The translations under genes and the position numbers were made by a program. Shown here piece after piece: positions 22,551-31,656 of a stretch of 64,000 nucleotides of DNA (position 1 is its first letter; each line of letters begins with the position of its first letter). Origin of the DNA: Kalmanozyma brasiliensis GHG001 (taxonomy: Eukaryota; Basidiomycota; Ustilaginomycetes; Ustilaginales). Location: NCBI RefSeq assembly GCF_000497045.1, contig NW_015961953.1, forward strand, positions 450,436-514,435, written 5' to 3'. The notes under the pieces were generated by a model, which did not search any database, had not been told where the DNA came from, and was given only the letters and a program-made list of their open reading frames with translations.

Positions 22551-22618
22551 CTTCGACACCGCTGGCGGTTCTTGCTTTTCAACTCTCTTCTGCATTCACC
22601 CCCTTCATTCCCGTCACA

Positions 22619-24658
22619 ATGTCGAACTACACATACGAGCCCGTCTCGCCTCGCTCGCAGGGCTACAGCGAGTCGACGTTCTCCAGCCCTCGCTCCATGT
22701 ACACCGGTTCCGTGCGCACCGAATCCACACGCAGCTCCAGCTCCGACGATGGCGAGGCCGTCGTTCGTGTCGTGGCTCCCCTCGCAAAGCGACCGTCCGG
22801 TCCCAACAGCATTCAAGAGCGCAACGCCATTGCGTTCGCCAACGTTGACTACCTCCACAACGCCCTCAAGCTCCAGGACTTCAACAACAAGCAGAGCCAG
22901 GACGACAACGCTCTCGAGGAGCTCCTCGGCCTGTACGCTGCCAACGCTAACGTCTCTTCTCACAGCCCCAAGCAGGCAGCCTTCCGATCGCCCAAGGTCG
23001 ACTCGATTGGCGAAGAGGATGAGCTCGAGCTCATCGACGAGCAGCCGCGCTACACACGAGAGGAGAAGGGCAAGTCGGTCGACTCGAGCGACTCTGAACA
23101 GCAAGTTTCTTCCTCGCCGCCGCTGTCCTCTGAGGCCAGCAGCATGTTCGGCGAGGCTGGCGCGCTCCCCACCTCGGGTCTCACCCGCGAGGACATCGTC
23201 TTCCGCACCGCCAACCTCAACGAGTCGCCCCCTACCCTGCCCGCTGCCCAGTCTACCCTCGCCACCGCCTTCCCCTCGCTCACCGAGCCCCCCGCGCGCA
23301 TGTTCGGCGAGGACGGTGCCCCCCTCCCCCCAACCAAGAAGGAGGAGATCACCGCCGCCGAGCGCGCCGCTCGCCAGGATGCACTCAAGGTCGAGCTCAA
23401 GGGAAGCAAGGTGCACTCGCTCGTCAAGGCCGTCGTTGTTCTCGAAAGCCGCACCTCGCTGTGGAAGCGCATCGCCGCCATCGACAAGAAGGCTTCCGAC
23501 TCTGCGCCGCTCCCTCTCCTTCCCGAGCTGCCCAACCCCTGGGACATGGACATCCACCACGAAGGCCTCGACATCAGCACTATCAAGACCAAGACGCGCA
23601 AGATCTTTGAGCTGCCTCGCTCCAACACGGTCGGCGCCTGCCGCAAGTGTTCCGGTAGCGGCAGCGAGACGTGCCGTACCTGCCGCGGTGAAGCTGGCAA
23701 CGAGTGCTTCTGGTGCTCCGGCTCGGGTCTGCAGAAGGGTCGTCGTCGCTGCGGTCGATGCCAGGGCCAAGGTAAGCTGAGTTGCATGGCCTGCGAGGGT
23801 AAGAAGGCCTCGACGTGCCGTTCGTGCGACGGTGCGGGCTGCGGCGAGTACTGCGCCTTTGTCGAGGTCAAGATGCGTCGCATCGAGGTTCCTGCCGTTT
23901 CGGTCGCCGACCTGCTTGGCTCGTCGCGCACCTCGGCCGCCAACGCCCACCCGATGATGGTCAAGAACGCCTCGATCGACATGCTGTGGGAGCTGGTCAA
24001 GATGCTGGCCACCAAGGCGAGCGTCAAGGCCAAGCGCCCCTACTTGCCCGTGTCGGCGGTGTGCACGTGGGAGAAGAGCGTCAGCTACCTCGCCCAGGTC
24101 ACCGCCATCCAGCAGGCCAAGTTCAAGGCCGGCTCCAAGCAGCCTTTCCGTCCCGAGGGCCTGCACCGTCATGTGGCGACCAAGACGCGATACTTCTCGC
24201 TCTCGACCGACCCGGCACTGCCGCACGCCGAGTTGACGCTCGACCAATTTGTCAAGCAGAACGTGCCCGAGAAGGCCGTCGTCGAGGTGGGCCCCGCGAC
24301 GGGCGTGCACAACGTTTCGCGCCGTCTGTCGGTGATGCTCCTCGGCGACGCCAACGCGCCGTTCACGCCACAGCTCTCGTCGACCGCATCGTCGCCCAAG
24401 CAGTCGGGCGACTACTTTGGCGACTTTGCCGGTGCAGCGGGGACGGTGGTCTCGACGCCCGTCACGCCGCTGGCTGGCTCGTCGCCTGTCTTGTCGCCTA
24501 CGCTCAGGCCCAGCAGCGTCCGCCCCATGAGCCCCATGCGCGCCCCTCCTGCTCAGTTCAACTCGGACGAGCTCAGGATCAAGATGCTCCGCCACTCAAA
24601 GAGTCTCTCTGGGGCCAACTTTTCCCGCCCCATCACTGCCCCCGGTATCCCCATTTGA
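22619..24658 (+). CDS. DnaJ-type Cys-rich zinc-finger protein without J domain (SSUH2-like)
   Basis: The predicted protein has 679 residues. The first 330 are acidic and Ser/Pro-rich, probably disordered. At about 339-415 lies a run of Cys pairs of the form CxxCxGxG (CRKCSGSG, CRTCRGEA, CFWCSGSG, CGRCQGQG, CMACEG, CRSCDGAG), like the zinc-binding domain of Hsp40/DnaJ. There is no J domain or HPD motif, so it is not a typical co-chaperone. A C-terminal part at about 420-570 resembles the layout of SSUH2-type proteins, in which the Cys-rich domain precedes a conserved beta-rich region. The tail is Ser/Pro-rich (SPMRAPP). Role unknown; zinc binding is likely. Codon use is strongly C/G-ending, as in a well expressed gene. 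Confidence 0.8.
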   Translation: MSNYTYEPVSPRSQGYSESTFSSPRSMYTGSVRTESTRSSSSDDGEAVVRVVAPLAKRPSGPNSIQERNAIAFANVDYLHNALKLQDFNNKQSQDDNALEELLGLYAANANVSSHSPKQAAFRSPKVDSIGEEDELELIDEQPRYTREEKGKSVDSSDSEQQVSSSPPLSSEASSMFGEAGALPTSGLTREDIVFRTANLNESPPTLPAAQSTLATAFPSLTEPPARMFGEDGAPLPPTKKEEITAAERAARQDALKVELKGSKVHSLVKAVVVLESRTSLWKRIAAIDKKASDSAPLPLLPELPNPWDMDIHHEGLDISTIKTKTRKIFELPRSNTVGACRKCSGSGSETCRTCRGEAGNECFWCSGSGLQKGRRRCGRCQGQGKLSCMACEGKKASTCRSCDGAGCGEYCAFVEVKMRRIEVPAVSVADLLGSSRTSAANAHPMMVKNASIDMLWELVKMLATKASVKAKRPYLPVSAVCTWEKSVSYLAQVTAIQQAKFKAGSKQPFRPEGLHRHVATKTRYFSLSTDPALPHAELTLDQFVKQNVPEKAVVEVGPATGVHNVSRRLSVMLLGDANAPFTPQLSSTASSPKQSGDYFGDFAGAAGTVVSTPVTPLAGSSPVLSPTLRPSSVRPMSPMRAPPAQFNSDELRIKMLRHSKSLSGANFSRPITAPGIPI

Positions 24659-25164
24659 TTCTTCGCTGTCAATAGGTTTCACTGTGCATGCTTCGTCAGT
24701 TCTCCAATATACCTTCTTTGCTAGCATTCCACATCCTCGTTCTGAAGTCTGATGGTCCTGAGCATGCTCAGCTGAACGAGGTGCGCTCACTTTGCGAGGA
24801 ACGTTAGCCTAATGAAAGCGTGTCAGTGGCTTGGGTGGTACGCTCGGCTAGTGCCTCGATGACCGAATTGGTTCTCCGACACTCAGCGCGCCATGTCTCT
24901 GGCTTCCCTCTTTTTGGCGAGACGAAACATAGGCCACCTAGAACCCGCATGCAGGAATTTTCTCACGCTTGTTTCGTGAATTTTCGTAAAATGTTAGACC
25001 ATCGTTCTTCTTTGCCAGGACGACGGGGCTCCGCCGGATCTTGCAGACTCAGATCGGCTAGGCCAGGATCGGTCGATTGCACACGCTCACGGGCACAGAT
25101 AGCTTCGATATGGTAGATTGCGACGCAATGCTGAGATGTGCTATGCAGTATGATTGCGTGGAGC
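24659..25164. other. Convergent intergenic region
   Basis: About 0.5 kb between the stop of the Cys-rich protein gene (plus) and the stop of the first secreted paralog (minus). No gene or RNA was recognised. Confidence 0.5.
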
Positions 25165-26364
25165 TCACGAGCTGGCATGGAAAGTGACCTGGCCAGGCGG
25201 GTACTTTGTCAAGTTGGCATTGTCCGCCGAGAGGTAGGCAAAGCCGATTCCGTTCGGGTCCCACACGTACTGCGTGACGTCGTACTCGCGGTCGTAGTCG
25301 AGCTGGGTGTAGGCAGCGAGGACGCCGGGCTGGGACTTGTTCCCGAACGGCACGTAGACGATCTCGTTGCTGGTCGTGTCGAGCTTCCAGATGTCGCGAG
25401 GGTAGTCCGGGATGGAATAGGTGCAGGTGTCGGTCTGGAAGCCGTTGATCCATGCGGGCTCGACGGGCTCGTTATGAGTACTGTCGTCGTTGTAGGGATC
25501 GGTCATGGTGTAGCAGTTGAAGCCACTGTCAGTCGCGTCGGAGCCTGGACGGATGCGACCGTAAACGGTCGAGTCCGTAGAGTCGATGCCGACAGGGGAG
25601 TAATCGCAGCGCTCGAAGATGAACTGGTCCGAAGTGGAGCTGTCGGCCTCCCACTTGGCATTGAGCGGGCCATCGTATTGATTGGATGCAGAAGTGGTGT
25701 TGCTGAAGCGCATGGTACCGGTCTGTACCGAGTCGCAGTTGAGCGTGGGCTGCTGGGCAGGCGCGGTGACGGGCACGTTGTTCATCGGGATCGCCAGCGG
25801 CGTCGAGGGAGCGGTGAGCTCAGGGGTGTAGTCGACAAACAGCTTGCCCAGCCTACCGTCGATATCGGGCTTGCTGCGCTCGGCACGCAGGGAGTAAATG
25901 CCGTACTGACTGCCGTTGACATAATTTGGGTTCTCACCGTTGAACCAGCCGTTGGCGTTCTGCGAGGCTCCGTTGTCGTCAAAGTCCCACGCAAAGGACT
26001 GCGACGCCCACACGTCGCCGGCGCCGTTGAAGCGGCAGTCCTGGAAGCCGAACGTCGCGTTGGCCTGATCGAGATTGCTGACGGTGAGACACTGAGTGGG
26101 GTCGTTGGCATCGACGAGATAGCCCTTCGACTGCTTCTCGTACTTGCCAAATGACTGCTGCGAGCAGACGGCGTTGGCAAAGTTGATCGGGTTGCCGCCG
26201 ATTACAACATCGCCGTCAGAGCCGCGTGCGAGGGGACTGCCGTTGAAGTTGATCGCACCCCATTGGTGGAGGTGGACCTCGCAGGAGGAGCCGGTAGGTG
26301 CAGCCCTGACAAATGCTGCCGAGCCCAACAGGGCGAAGAGGAGGAGAGCTCGAGGGAATGCCAT
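25165..26364 (-). CDS. Secreted protein of unknown function, two-module paralog
   Basis: The predicted protein has 399 residues with a signal peptide (LLLFALLGSAAF, cleavage near RAAP). The mature protein has eight Cys, four in each half (C28, C67, C92, C110 and C210, C253, C284, C314). The halves share a pattern: CLTVSN against CYTMTD, GFQDC against GFQTDTC, and DVW against DIW. This suggests two copies of one disulfide-bonded module. Motifs such as C(L/Y)T and FQ..C recall beta-trefoil (ricin-B-like) carbohydrate-binding folds, but this is only a guess. The first module is clearly related to the shorter product at 27372-27977. It is probably exported by the ER route and may act in the apoplast or cell wall. 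The start fits the TATA box about 100 bp upstream. Confidence 0.82.
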   Translation of the reverse strand: MAFPRALLLFALLGSAAFVRAAPTGSSCEVHLHQWGAINFNGSPLARGSDGDVVIGGNPINFANAVCSQQSFGKYEKQSKGYLVDANDPTQCLTVSNLDQANATFGFQDCRFNGAGDVWASQSFAWDFDDNGASQNANGWFNGENPNYVNGSQYGIYSLRAERSKPDIDGRLGKLFVDYTPELTAPSTPLAIPMNNVPVTAPAQQPTLNCDSVQTGTMRFSNTTSASNQYDGPLNAKWEADSSTSDQFIFERCDYSPVGIDSTDSTVYGRIRPGSDATDSGFNCYTMTDPYNDDSTHNEPVEPAWINGFQTDTCTYSIPDYPRDIWKLDTTSNEIVYVPFGNKSQPGVLAAYTQLDYDREYDVTQYVWDPNGIGFAYLSADNANLTKYPPGQVTFHASS

Positions 26365-26464
26365 CTTGTCTGTGTTTGCTTGTGGGGGAGTGTGTGACTA
26401 GCTGTGAGCGAGCGAAACTTGATGAGATGGGTTCAACGTCGTTTTCAAAGAGTGATACGTCCCC
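26365..26464. other. 5' leader of the first secreted paralog
   Basis: This leader contains CCACAAGC on the minus strand, a short element also found in the leader of the second paralog. Confidence 0.35.
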
Positions 26465-26475
26465 TATATACCTTT
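26465..26475 (-). promoter_or_regulatory. TATA box AAAGGTATATA
   Basis: On the minus strand AAAGGTATATA lies about 101 bp before the ATG at 26364. The same 11 bases occur at about the same distance before the second secreted paralog. Confidence 0.65.
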
Positions 26476-27371
26476 CGTCAGCTGTATGTTCGTATGGTAG
26501 GTCCACAAAGCGAAAGGCATGCTGCCCATCAGAGCCCCAAACCATGACTCCGCCGCGCCATCGACTTTGCGGCCGAAGCACATCCTCAACAGCTTCACCG
26601 GCGGCAGCGCGTCGTCGCCGCACGTTGGCGTGGACAGGCTTCCGCTGCGGAAGTCTGAGCTGTCGTCTTTGTCGAACGATACACGTTCGAATGATCGTCA
26701 TCCGAGCGAGACTCGGAGTTGCGTGGCCGGCTAGCGTCGGCAAATTCGCCGGAGCGTTCGAACGTTCTAAATTGCCAAGGGCAAGTGGACAGGTTCGAAC
26801 AGCAGCGTCATTGCGTCTATCGGAACGGAAGTGGTGGTACAGCGGGGACGGAGGGCCGTGAAGAGTATTGCACAGCCGAATCTTGAGCCGAGTACGAGGG
26901 GTAAGCGACGGCCAGGCACAGCCGGGATTCCGCGACCGCCGCTTCAAGCGAGTGTAAGCGCGAACTTTTGAAACGCGATTTTGGACAGCTTCTTCCAGTG
27001 GAAGCACCACGTCAGCCGGCGGGCAAGCGAGGTCGGACTGAGCTGAGCTGAGCTGTACCCGACGGCTACGTCGAACCGATGCCGCGCGATTCCGTCCTTG
27101 TAGCTTGACTCGGATTTGCACCTTCGGCTGCGACCGGCAAGCTCCGTGCTCAAATGGGAACAGGCAGCTGACTGGCTCACTCAAGGCGGATCAGTCGAAC
27201 ACACGCTGAAGGCACAGGTGAAGACGATGAATTGCGAATGCGATGCTAACATGCGAAGAGATGCGAGGAAGCGAGAACGGTGTGCGAGGACGTGGGAAGC
27301 CGAAGTCGATATGGAGCCGAATGCGCTGAGAATCGCAGGCATGCGCGCCACCATTGAGCTGACTCAACACT
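26476..27371. other. Intergenic region between the two secreted paralogs
   Basis: About 0.9 kb with no credible gene. It includes a short AGCTG triplicate at 27041-27055. No third copy of the secreted module was seen. Confidence 0.5.
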
Positions 27372-27977
27372 CTACTTGTAGATGTGCGACCCGACCACCG
27401 GGATGGACAGATAGGGCGAGGGACCCGACATCTGGGGCGTGAAGTCGACCAACAGCTTGCCCCAGCCCTGCTTGTCCGGCTTGCTCTTCTCGGCGTGCAG
27501 CCTGTAGATGCCGTGACCCGTCTGGTTGACGTAGTTCCAGTTCTCGCCGTTGAAGACACCTTTGGCGGGCATGCCGTCTTTGGTGTTGTAGTACCAAGCG
27601 AAGGCTTCGGAGGCCCACACGTCGCCTTCACCATTGAAGCGGCAGTCCTGAAGCGAAAACGTGGCGTTTTCCTGGTCAAGGTTGCTGACGGAAAGACACA
27701 TGTTGGTGTCGTCGGCCGTGACGAGGTAGCCCTTGACCTCCTCGTAGGCGTTGTCCTTGCCGTACGTGTGTCGGTCGCAGAAAGCAAGGTGAAAGACGAG
27801 AGCGCGACCACCAATCACGACGTCGCCGTCGGGGCCAAGCGCAAGAGGGTGCTGCTTGAACGTGATAGCGGTCGACAGCTTCGTGTCCACGTAGCACGAC
27901 GAGGGGAAGATTTGCGCCTGAACGAGGGCAAGCGAGCCGAACACAGCCGAGAGAAGGAGAGATCGAGCGAAGGTCAT
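27372..27977 (-). CDS. Secreted protein, single-module paralog
   Basis: From the ATG at 27977 the protein has 201 residues with a signal peptide (SLLLSAVFGSLALVQAQ). It matches the first module of the upstream 399-residue paralog along its whole length: DGDVVIGG, KGYLV, CLSVSNLDQ, QDCRFNG, GDVWAS, FNGEN, NYVN, SKPD and GKLLVDFTP. All four module Cys are kept (C28, C67, C94, C112), the first two at the same positions as in the paralog. The second module is absent. A start at 28058 would add 27 residues, hide the signal peptide and lie at the expected transcription start, so it was rejected. Function unknown; probably an extracellular or cell-wall protein, an effector candidate by its small size and export signal. 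Confidence 0.82.
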   Translation of the reverse strand: MTFARSLLLSAVFGSLALVQAQIFPSSCYVDTKLSTAITFKQHPLALGPDGDVVIGGRALVFHLAFCDRHTYGKDNAYEEVKGYLVTADDTNMCLSVSNLDQENATFSLQDCRFNGEGDVWASEAFAWYYNTKDGMPAKGVFNGENWNYVNQTGHGIYRLHAEKSKPDKQGWGKLLVDFTPQMSGPSPYLSIPVVGSHIYK

Positions 27978-28088
27978 CTTGCTAATCGATTCAAGGTGAG
28001 AGATGGTGAGCTTGTGGATAGGGAGTGAAGAGACTGTTGTGAAGCGGATGGTGAGCATGATCCCTTCGACGTGTGTTGGTGCCTGTGA

Positions 28089-28099
28089 TATATACCTTT
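28089..28099 (-). promoter_or_regulatory. TATA box AAAGGTATATA
   Basis: On the minus strand AAAGGTATATA lies about 112 bp before the chosen ATG at 27977. It is identical in 11 bases to the upstream paralog's core promoter. Confidence 0.65.
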
Positions 28100-28805
28100 T
28101 CAGAGCCTTGAATGTTCTTGCTCAGCACGAAAAGGAAGGTGGTCCTTGGTCTTCAAAAAGAGCAGACCGTTCATCGTTGTGCCAAGCAACGTGCAGCGAC
28201 TCGCTGTATTCGCGGCGGCTCCAGCGGCACTCGTCATCTCTACACTCCACCTATCCTGTGCCTTGGCGTTCGGCGCTCGGGTCGCCACCATTTACGTTGC
28301 TCGCCAGCAACTAAACTCACTCGAGGTCATCTCGGCCAGAAGTTGCCGGTAGGCTTACGATGCATGTAAGCAACTCACATGTCATCCGCATTCGGAGCTC
28401 CGCGACGCTGGTGGGAGCTTGAGCAAGTACCCACAGCCCAGCTCATAAGCTCAAGCACCTCATCGTGCAGCTCACTGCAGGCTCGTGCACCGTAGAGGAG
28501 GAGGCTGCGTTTCGGCTAAGGGGCTGAAATATTGCACGTCTGGAGGAGCTCGGTGACTGCCCTAGTTGGAACTGATCGTTGCACGGAGATGCGTGACATG
28601 AGGCCCTTGACTAGCGGGACGGTCTGTGTACAGGATTACGGACAAGTGTGAGAGATTGTGAAATGTAGAACCCACCAGCGGGCTGTGTGTGGGTGGAGGT
28701 TGCTCGTGGAGCCGCTTCAGACGTATAGCTGTCAGCCAGCAGGCGTCCGGGGCGAGCAGTCGTGTAGAGGTGTAACTCATGGGTTTTTGAGCCCCCTGTC
28801 GATGC
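28100..28805. other. Intergenic region, nothing recognised
   Basis: About 0.7 kb upstream of the second secreted gene and downstream of seven-helix paralog C. No gene, repeat or RNA was seen. Confidence 0.5.
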
Positions 28806-30218
28806 TCATTGTCCTGCAGGCCCTCGGGCCAGCGTCGGTACCTGAATCTCGTCAAAGCCGAGACCCGCGCTGTCTTCACCGGATTCTTCTGTCATCCCGT
28901 CCCCTTTGAGAGAGCCGTGGGAGGTGCTGGAATTAGCTCGTTGCTGACGTGACATCTCGATCGTGTCTGCATTGTCAGACGAGTAGCGTGGCGAGTTGTG
29001 GTTCCAGTCGCGATCGACATCCTCGGTGCGAGAGACGGTACCGACAGTGACACGGATGCCGTGGTTGTTAGCCTCGGTAGGATAGTGGTGCGATCGACTG
29101 AATGGCGCCGTCTTGCTGCCCCACATGATGCGTGTCGTGCGTCCGGGATGAGCTGCGCCGCTAGTAGCGGGCGAGGCCTTGAAGTTGGGATCGTGCAAGC
29201 CAGCAGGAACCGTAGCGTGTGTGACACGCATACCGACGTGATTGCTGGAGGGAGAGCTAGTCGAGTCCATGATCTCGTTGACCCTTTGAGTTTGCCTGCC
29301 TGCAACTGCCGAGGCTCTCGCGCCAATGTCTCTGAAGGCAGCGGTGGCCGCGATAGGTGGAATAGCATACATGACCGGGGCTCCCAGACCTTGGTAGGTC
29401 ATCTCTTTGAAGCTGAACCACGCTACCACTAAGAAGATGTCCGAGACCAGCTGCAGCACGTAGAAGTGGAAGCCCTGACGGATGAGGAAGCTCGAGATGC
29501 CTTGTCCTTTCAAGCCGGGAATGTGTCGTTGGCCTTTGGAACGGCGCCAGACGGAAGCAAGACCACCGTCGAGGAGGCGGTGCAAGGTGAGGAGGAGTAG
29601 AGTGAGATCGAGACCCATGCTGAGACACTTGTAGATGAGGTTGGAGACGATCGTCTGGGTTTCGTGTCTTCTCGTATTGAATGCGCAGAAGCGGGTCGTA
29701 GGAATGTGATATCCAACACCCCAGAACGGCACCGAGACAGCAGAGGCTGCCAACAGCACGATGTAGTAGATCGTGAGGGGGACGACGATGGAACGTTTCC
29801 ATGCGTAAAGCGCCATGGTCCTTTGGAGAAAGATGAGCATCACAGCGTCCAAGAGGAACATGGTGAGAGTGTCGAGCGCGAGTGCTACTGCTCCGCAGTC
29901 CTGGTCCTTGAGAGAAAGGTAAAAGATGAACATCAACGAGCATGTAGGCGGTAGTATACGGCAGAGGAGGTAGGCAAGGCGCGAAGCAAGCTTGGCCGGT
30001 TCGGTCCAGCCAGGCTTGCGGATCAGCTGGATATCGTACTGAATGTGATTGCACAGCTCCATGAGGACGGCGCCGAGGGAGATGCAGTACAGAAACAACA
30101 GGATGAGTGCCGATTTGCCATCGGCCGGAGGAAGCACGTTGAAAATGATCTCTGGAGCTGGGATGGCGACGGCTGGAACATCTACGCTGGGCACCAGGGA
30201 GGAAGCGACGGGAGACAT
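28806..30218 (-). CDS. Seven-transmembrane protein, paralog C
   Basis: The predicted protein has 470 residues and the same layout as paralogs A and B. PEIIFNVLPPADGK comes before helix 1, followed by YDIQLIRKPGW, QRTMALYAWKR, HRLLDGGL, GQGISSFLIRQGF and PIAATAAFRDIG. The C-terminal tail is the longest of the three (about 170 residues) and shares GRTTRIMWGSK..PFSRS with paralog A, then adds a Ser-rich end. Helix 1 and tail resemble A, while the YDI-RKPGW and AATAAFR segments resemble B. The gene is inverted relative to A and B, 14 kb away, with unrelated genes between. Function unknown; a sensor or transporter-like membrane protein. Confidence 0.82.
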   Translation of the reverse strand: MSPVASSLVPSVDVPAVAIPAPEIIFNVLPPADGKSALILLFLYCISLGAVLMELCNHIQYDIQLIRKPGWTEPAKLASRLAYLLCRILPPTCSLMFIFYLSLKDQDCGAVALALDTLTMFLLDAVMLIFLQRTMALYAWKRSIVVPLTIYYIVLLAASAVSVPFWGVGYHIPTTRFCAFNTRRHETQTIVSNLIYKCLSMGLDLTLLLLTLHRLLDGGLASVWRRSKGQRHIPGLKGQGISSFLIRQGFHFYVLQLVSDIFLVVAWFSFKEMTYQGLGAPVMYAIPPIAATAAFRDIGARASAVAGRQTQRVNEIMDSTSSPSSNHVGMRVTHATVPAGLHDPNFKASPATSGAAHPGRTTRIMWGSKTAPFSRSHHYPTEANNHGIRVTVGTVSRTEDVDRDWNHNSPRYSSDNADTIEMSRQQRANSSTSHGSLKGDGMTEESGEDSAGLGFDEIQVPTLARGPAGQ

Positions 30219-31656
30219 GGCGATAGGCGAGCAGGGACGCCTCTGTAGACTGCCTCGAACTGCGGACGGCTGATGAGACAGATGAGGTCGACGATGAGGG
30301 GACGAGGAAGAAGGAAGGTGAGAAGGCGATGCGGTCCGAATCGCTCATGCGAGCTTTGGTTGCAACAGCTTATATGTGTCCTGACTGCCTGCGAGATGTG
30401 GGGCAAAACTCGCTACAGTGCTCTTTCCATTCCAGAGCATAGGCCGTGCTTGAGCAGCGACGCCGTGCTGATGGCCTGACAGCGATGCATCGGTCCACTC
30501 AAGCGAGGCAAAGACAGAACAGCATCGAAGGAGCCTCAATTGCCATCATAGGTCCCTTTGTCCGGTCCGACAAGTCTCGTATTCCCAAGTGACAGCTGTC
30601 AGGACCCCAATTCTGGAAAGCTCTCGGACTTTGAACAGTCACCCTAATTCTCATCTCGCTAGAGGATCTCCAATCAGCTCAAGGGACAGCATCGATCACG
30701 AGTTCAATTTTTTCAGGCAGAACATCGCTCATCTAGCTACAATGATGACAGCCTCAGAGTCTGTGAGTCTGCAATGGCTGAGATGCGACAAGCGAGACCG
30801 GAACAATGACAGCCTGAGGAATTTGCGGCGTTTCTTGCGCGTTCACCATTGTCTCAATGCAATTGTTCTCGTTGAGCAGGTCCTGACACGTAAGACGACG
30901 CTTTTGATACCGCATGGTGTATATGTACTGTATGTACTGCTTGATGAGGACCCGCTGCAGAGCTGACAGGGCATGAAAAGAGTGCACGGAAGCTCATCAA
31001 AGACCATGACCGGCTGCAAGTGGCGCGATGCAGAGCGTAACGATCGTCTCACACCCTTTCAATTTTCGCGGCGGACATCCCTTTGATCGTTCACACGTTC
31101 AGGCCTTAGACTTGTTCAATGATCGTTCCCTGGAGAGCATATGTCTCATGTGAGGAGAGCAGCCTTCCTCCAACATCGAGAGGGCAGCTTGGCCTTGTTC
31201 TGGTGACGGCTCGCTCATGTGCCGATCATAGGTGGCCCATCTCCGTACTCTCACGAGGTCCGAGCCCACAATGGTACTCACGTCCTGGAAAGGGGGACAA
31301 AGGTCAGGAAGGACGGCGATTGAAAATCCGGTCTGGACAGCGACCTCAATCGGGAAACCGGCACGACCGGCTGCTGGTCGCCACGCCGCTTGATGCACGT
31401 CAGCTTGGTCGCACGCAAGACAAAACTCAATGACACTTCAGACAATGTTGTCGCTGGATGGCCTGCAGACCCCACCCGGGGCCAAAGCCGGACAAAGTCT
31501 TCATTCTCCTTCGCCTGTGACCTTATTGTCTGCTTGCCCGAATCTGCAACCGATCATTCTGCGCTGCATGGACACATTCCAATCGAAAATCTTGGTGTGG
31601 GAGCATTTGCTAGCCGTGTGTCGGTGCCGATCTCTAATCCTGTGTCATCGAGTCCA
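30219..31656. other. Intergenic region with promoter of paralog C
   Basis: The first 160 bp hold the leader and TATA box of the seven-helix gene. The other 1.3 kb has only short, motif-free frames (for example 30589-30966) and no recognised RNA or repeat. Confidence 0.5.
30368..30376 (-). promoter_or_regulatory. TATA box of seven-helix paralog C
   Basis: CATATAAGC on the minus strand lies about 150 bp before the ATG at 30218. The esterase gene at 8208 has the same nine bases. Confidence 0.5.

Noticed and set aside
22520..24595. Antisense frame of 691 codons opposite the Cys-rich protein gene
   Set aside because: It mirrors the C/G-ending codon use of the sense gene; composition is Arg/Leu/Gly-rich with no motif.
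27384..28028. Antisense frame of 214 codons over the single-module secreted gene
   Set aside because: The sense strand has a signal peptide, a paralog and a TATA box; the antisense has none.
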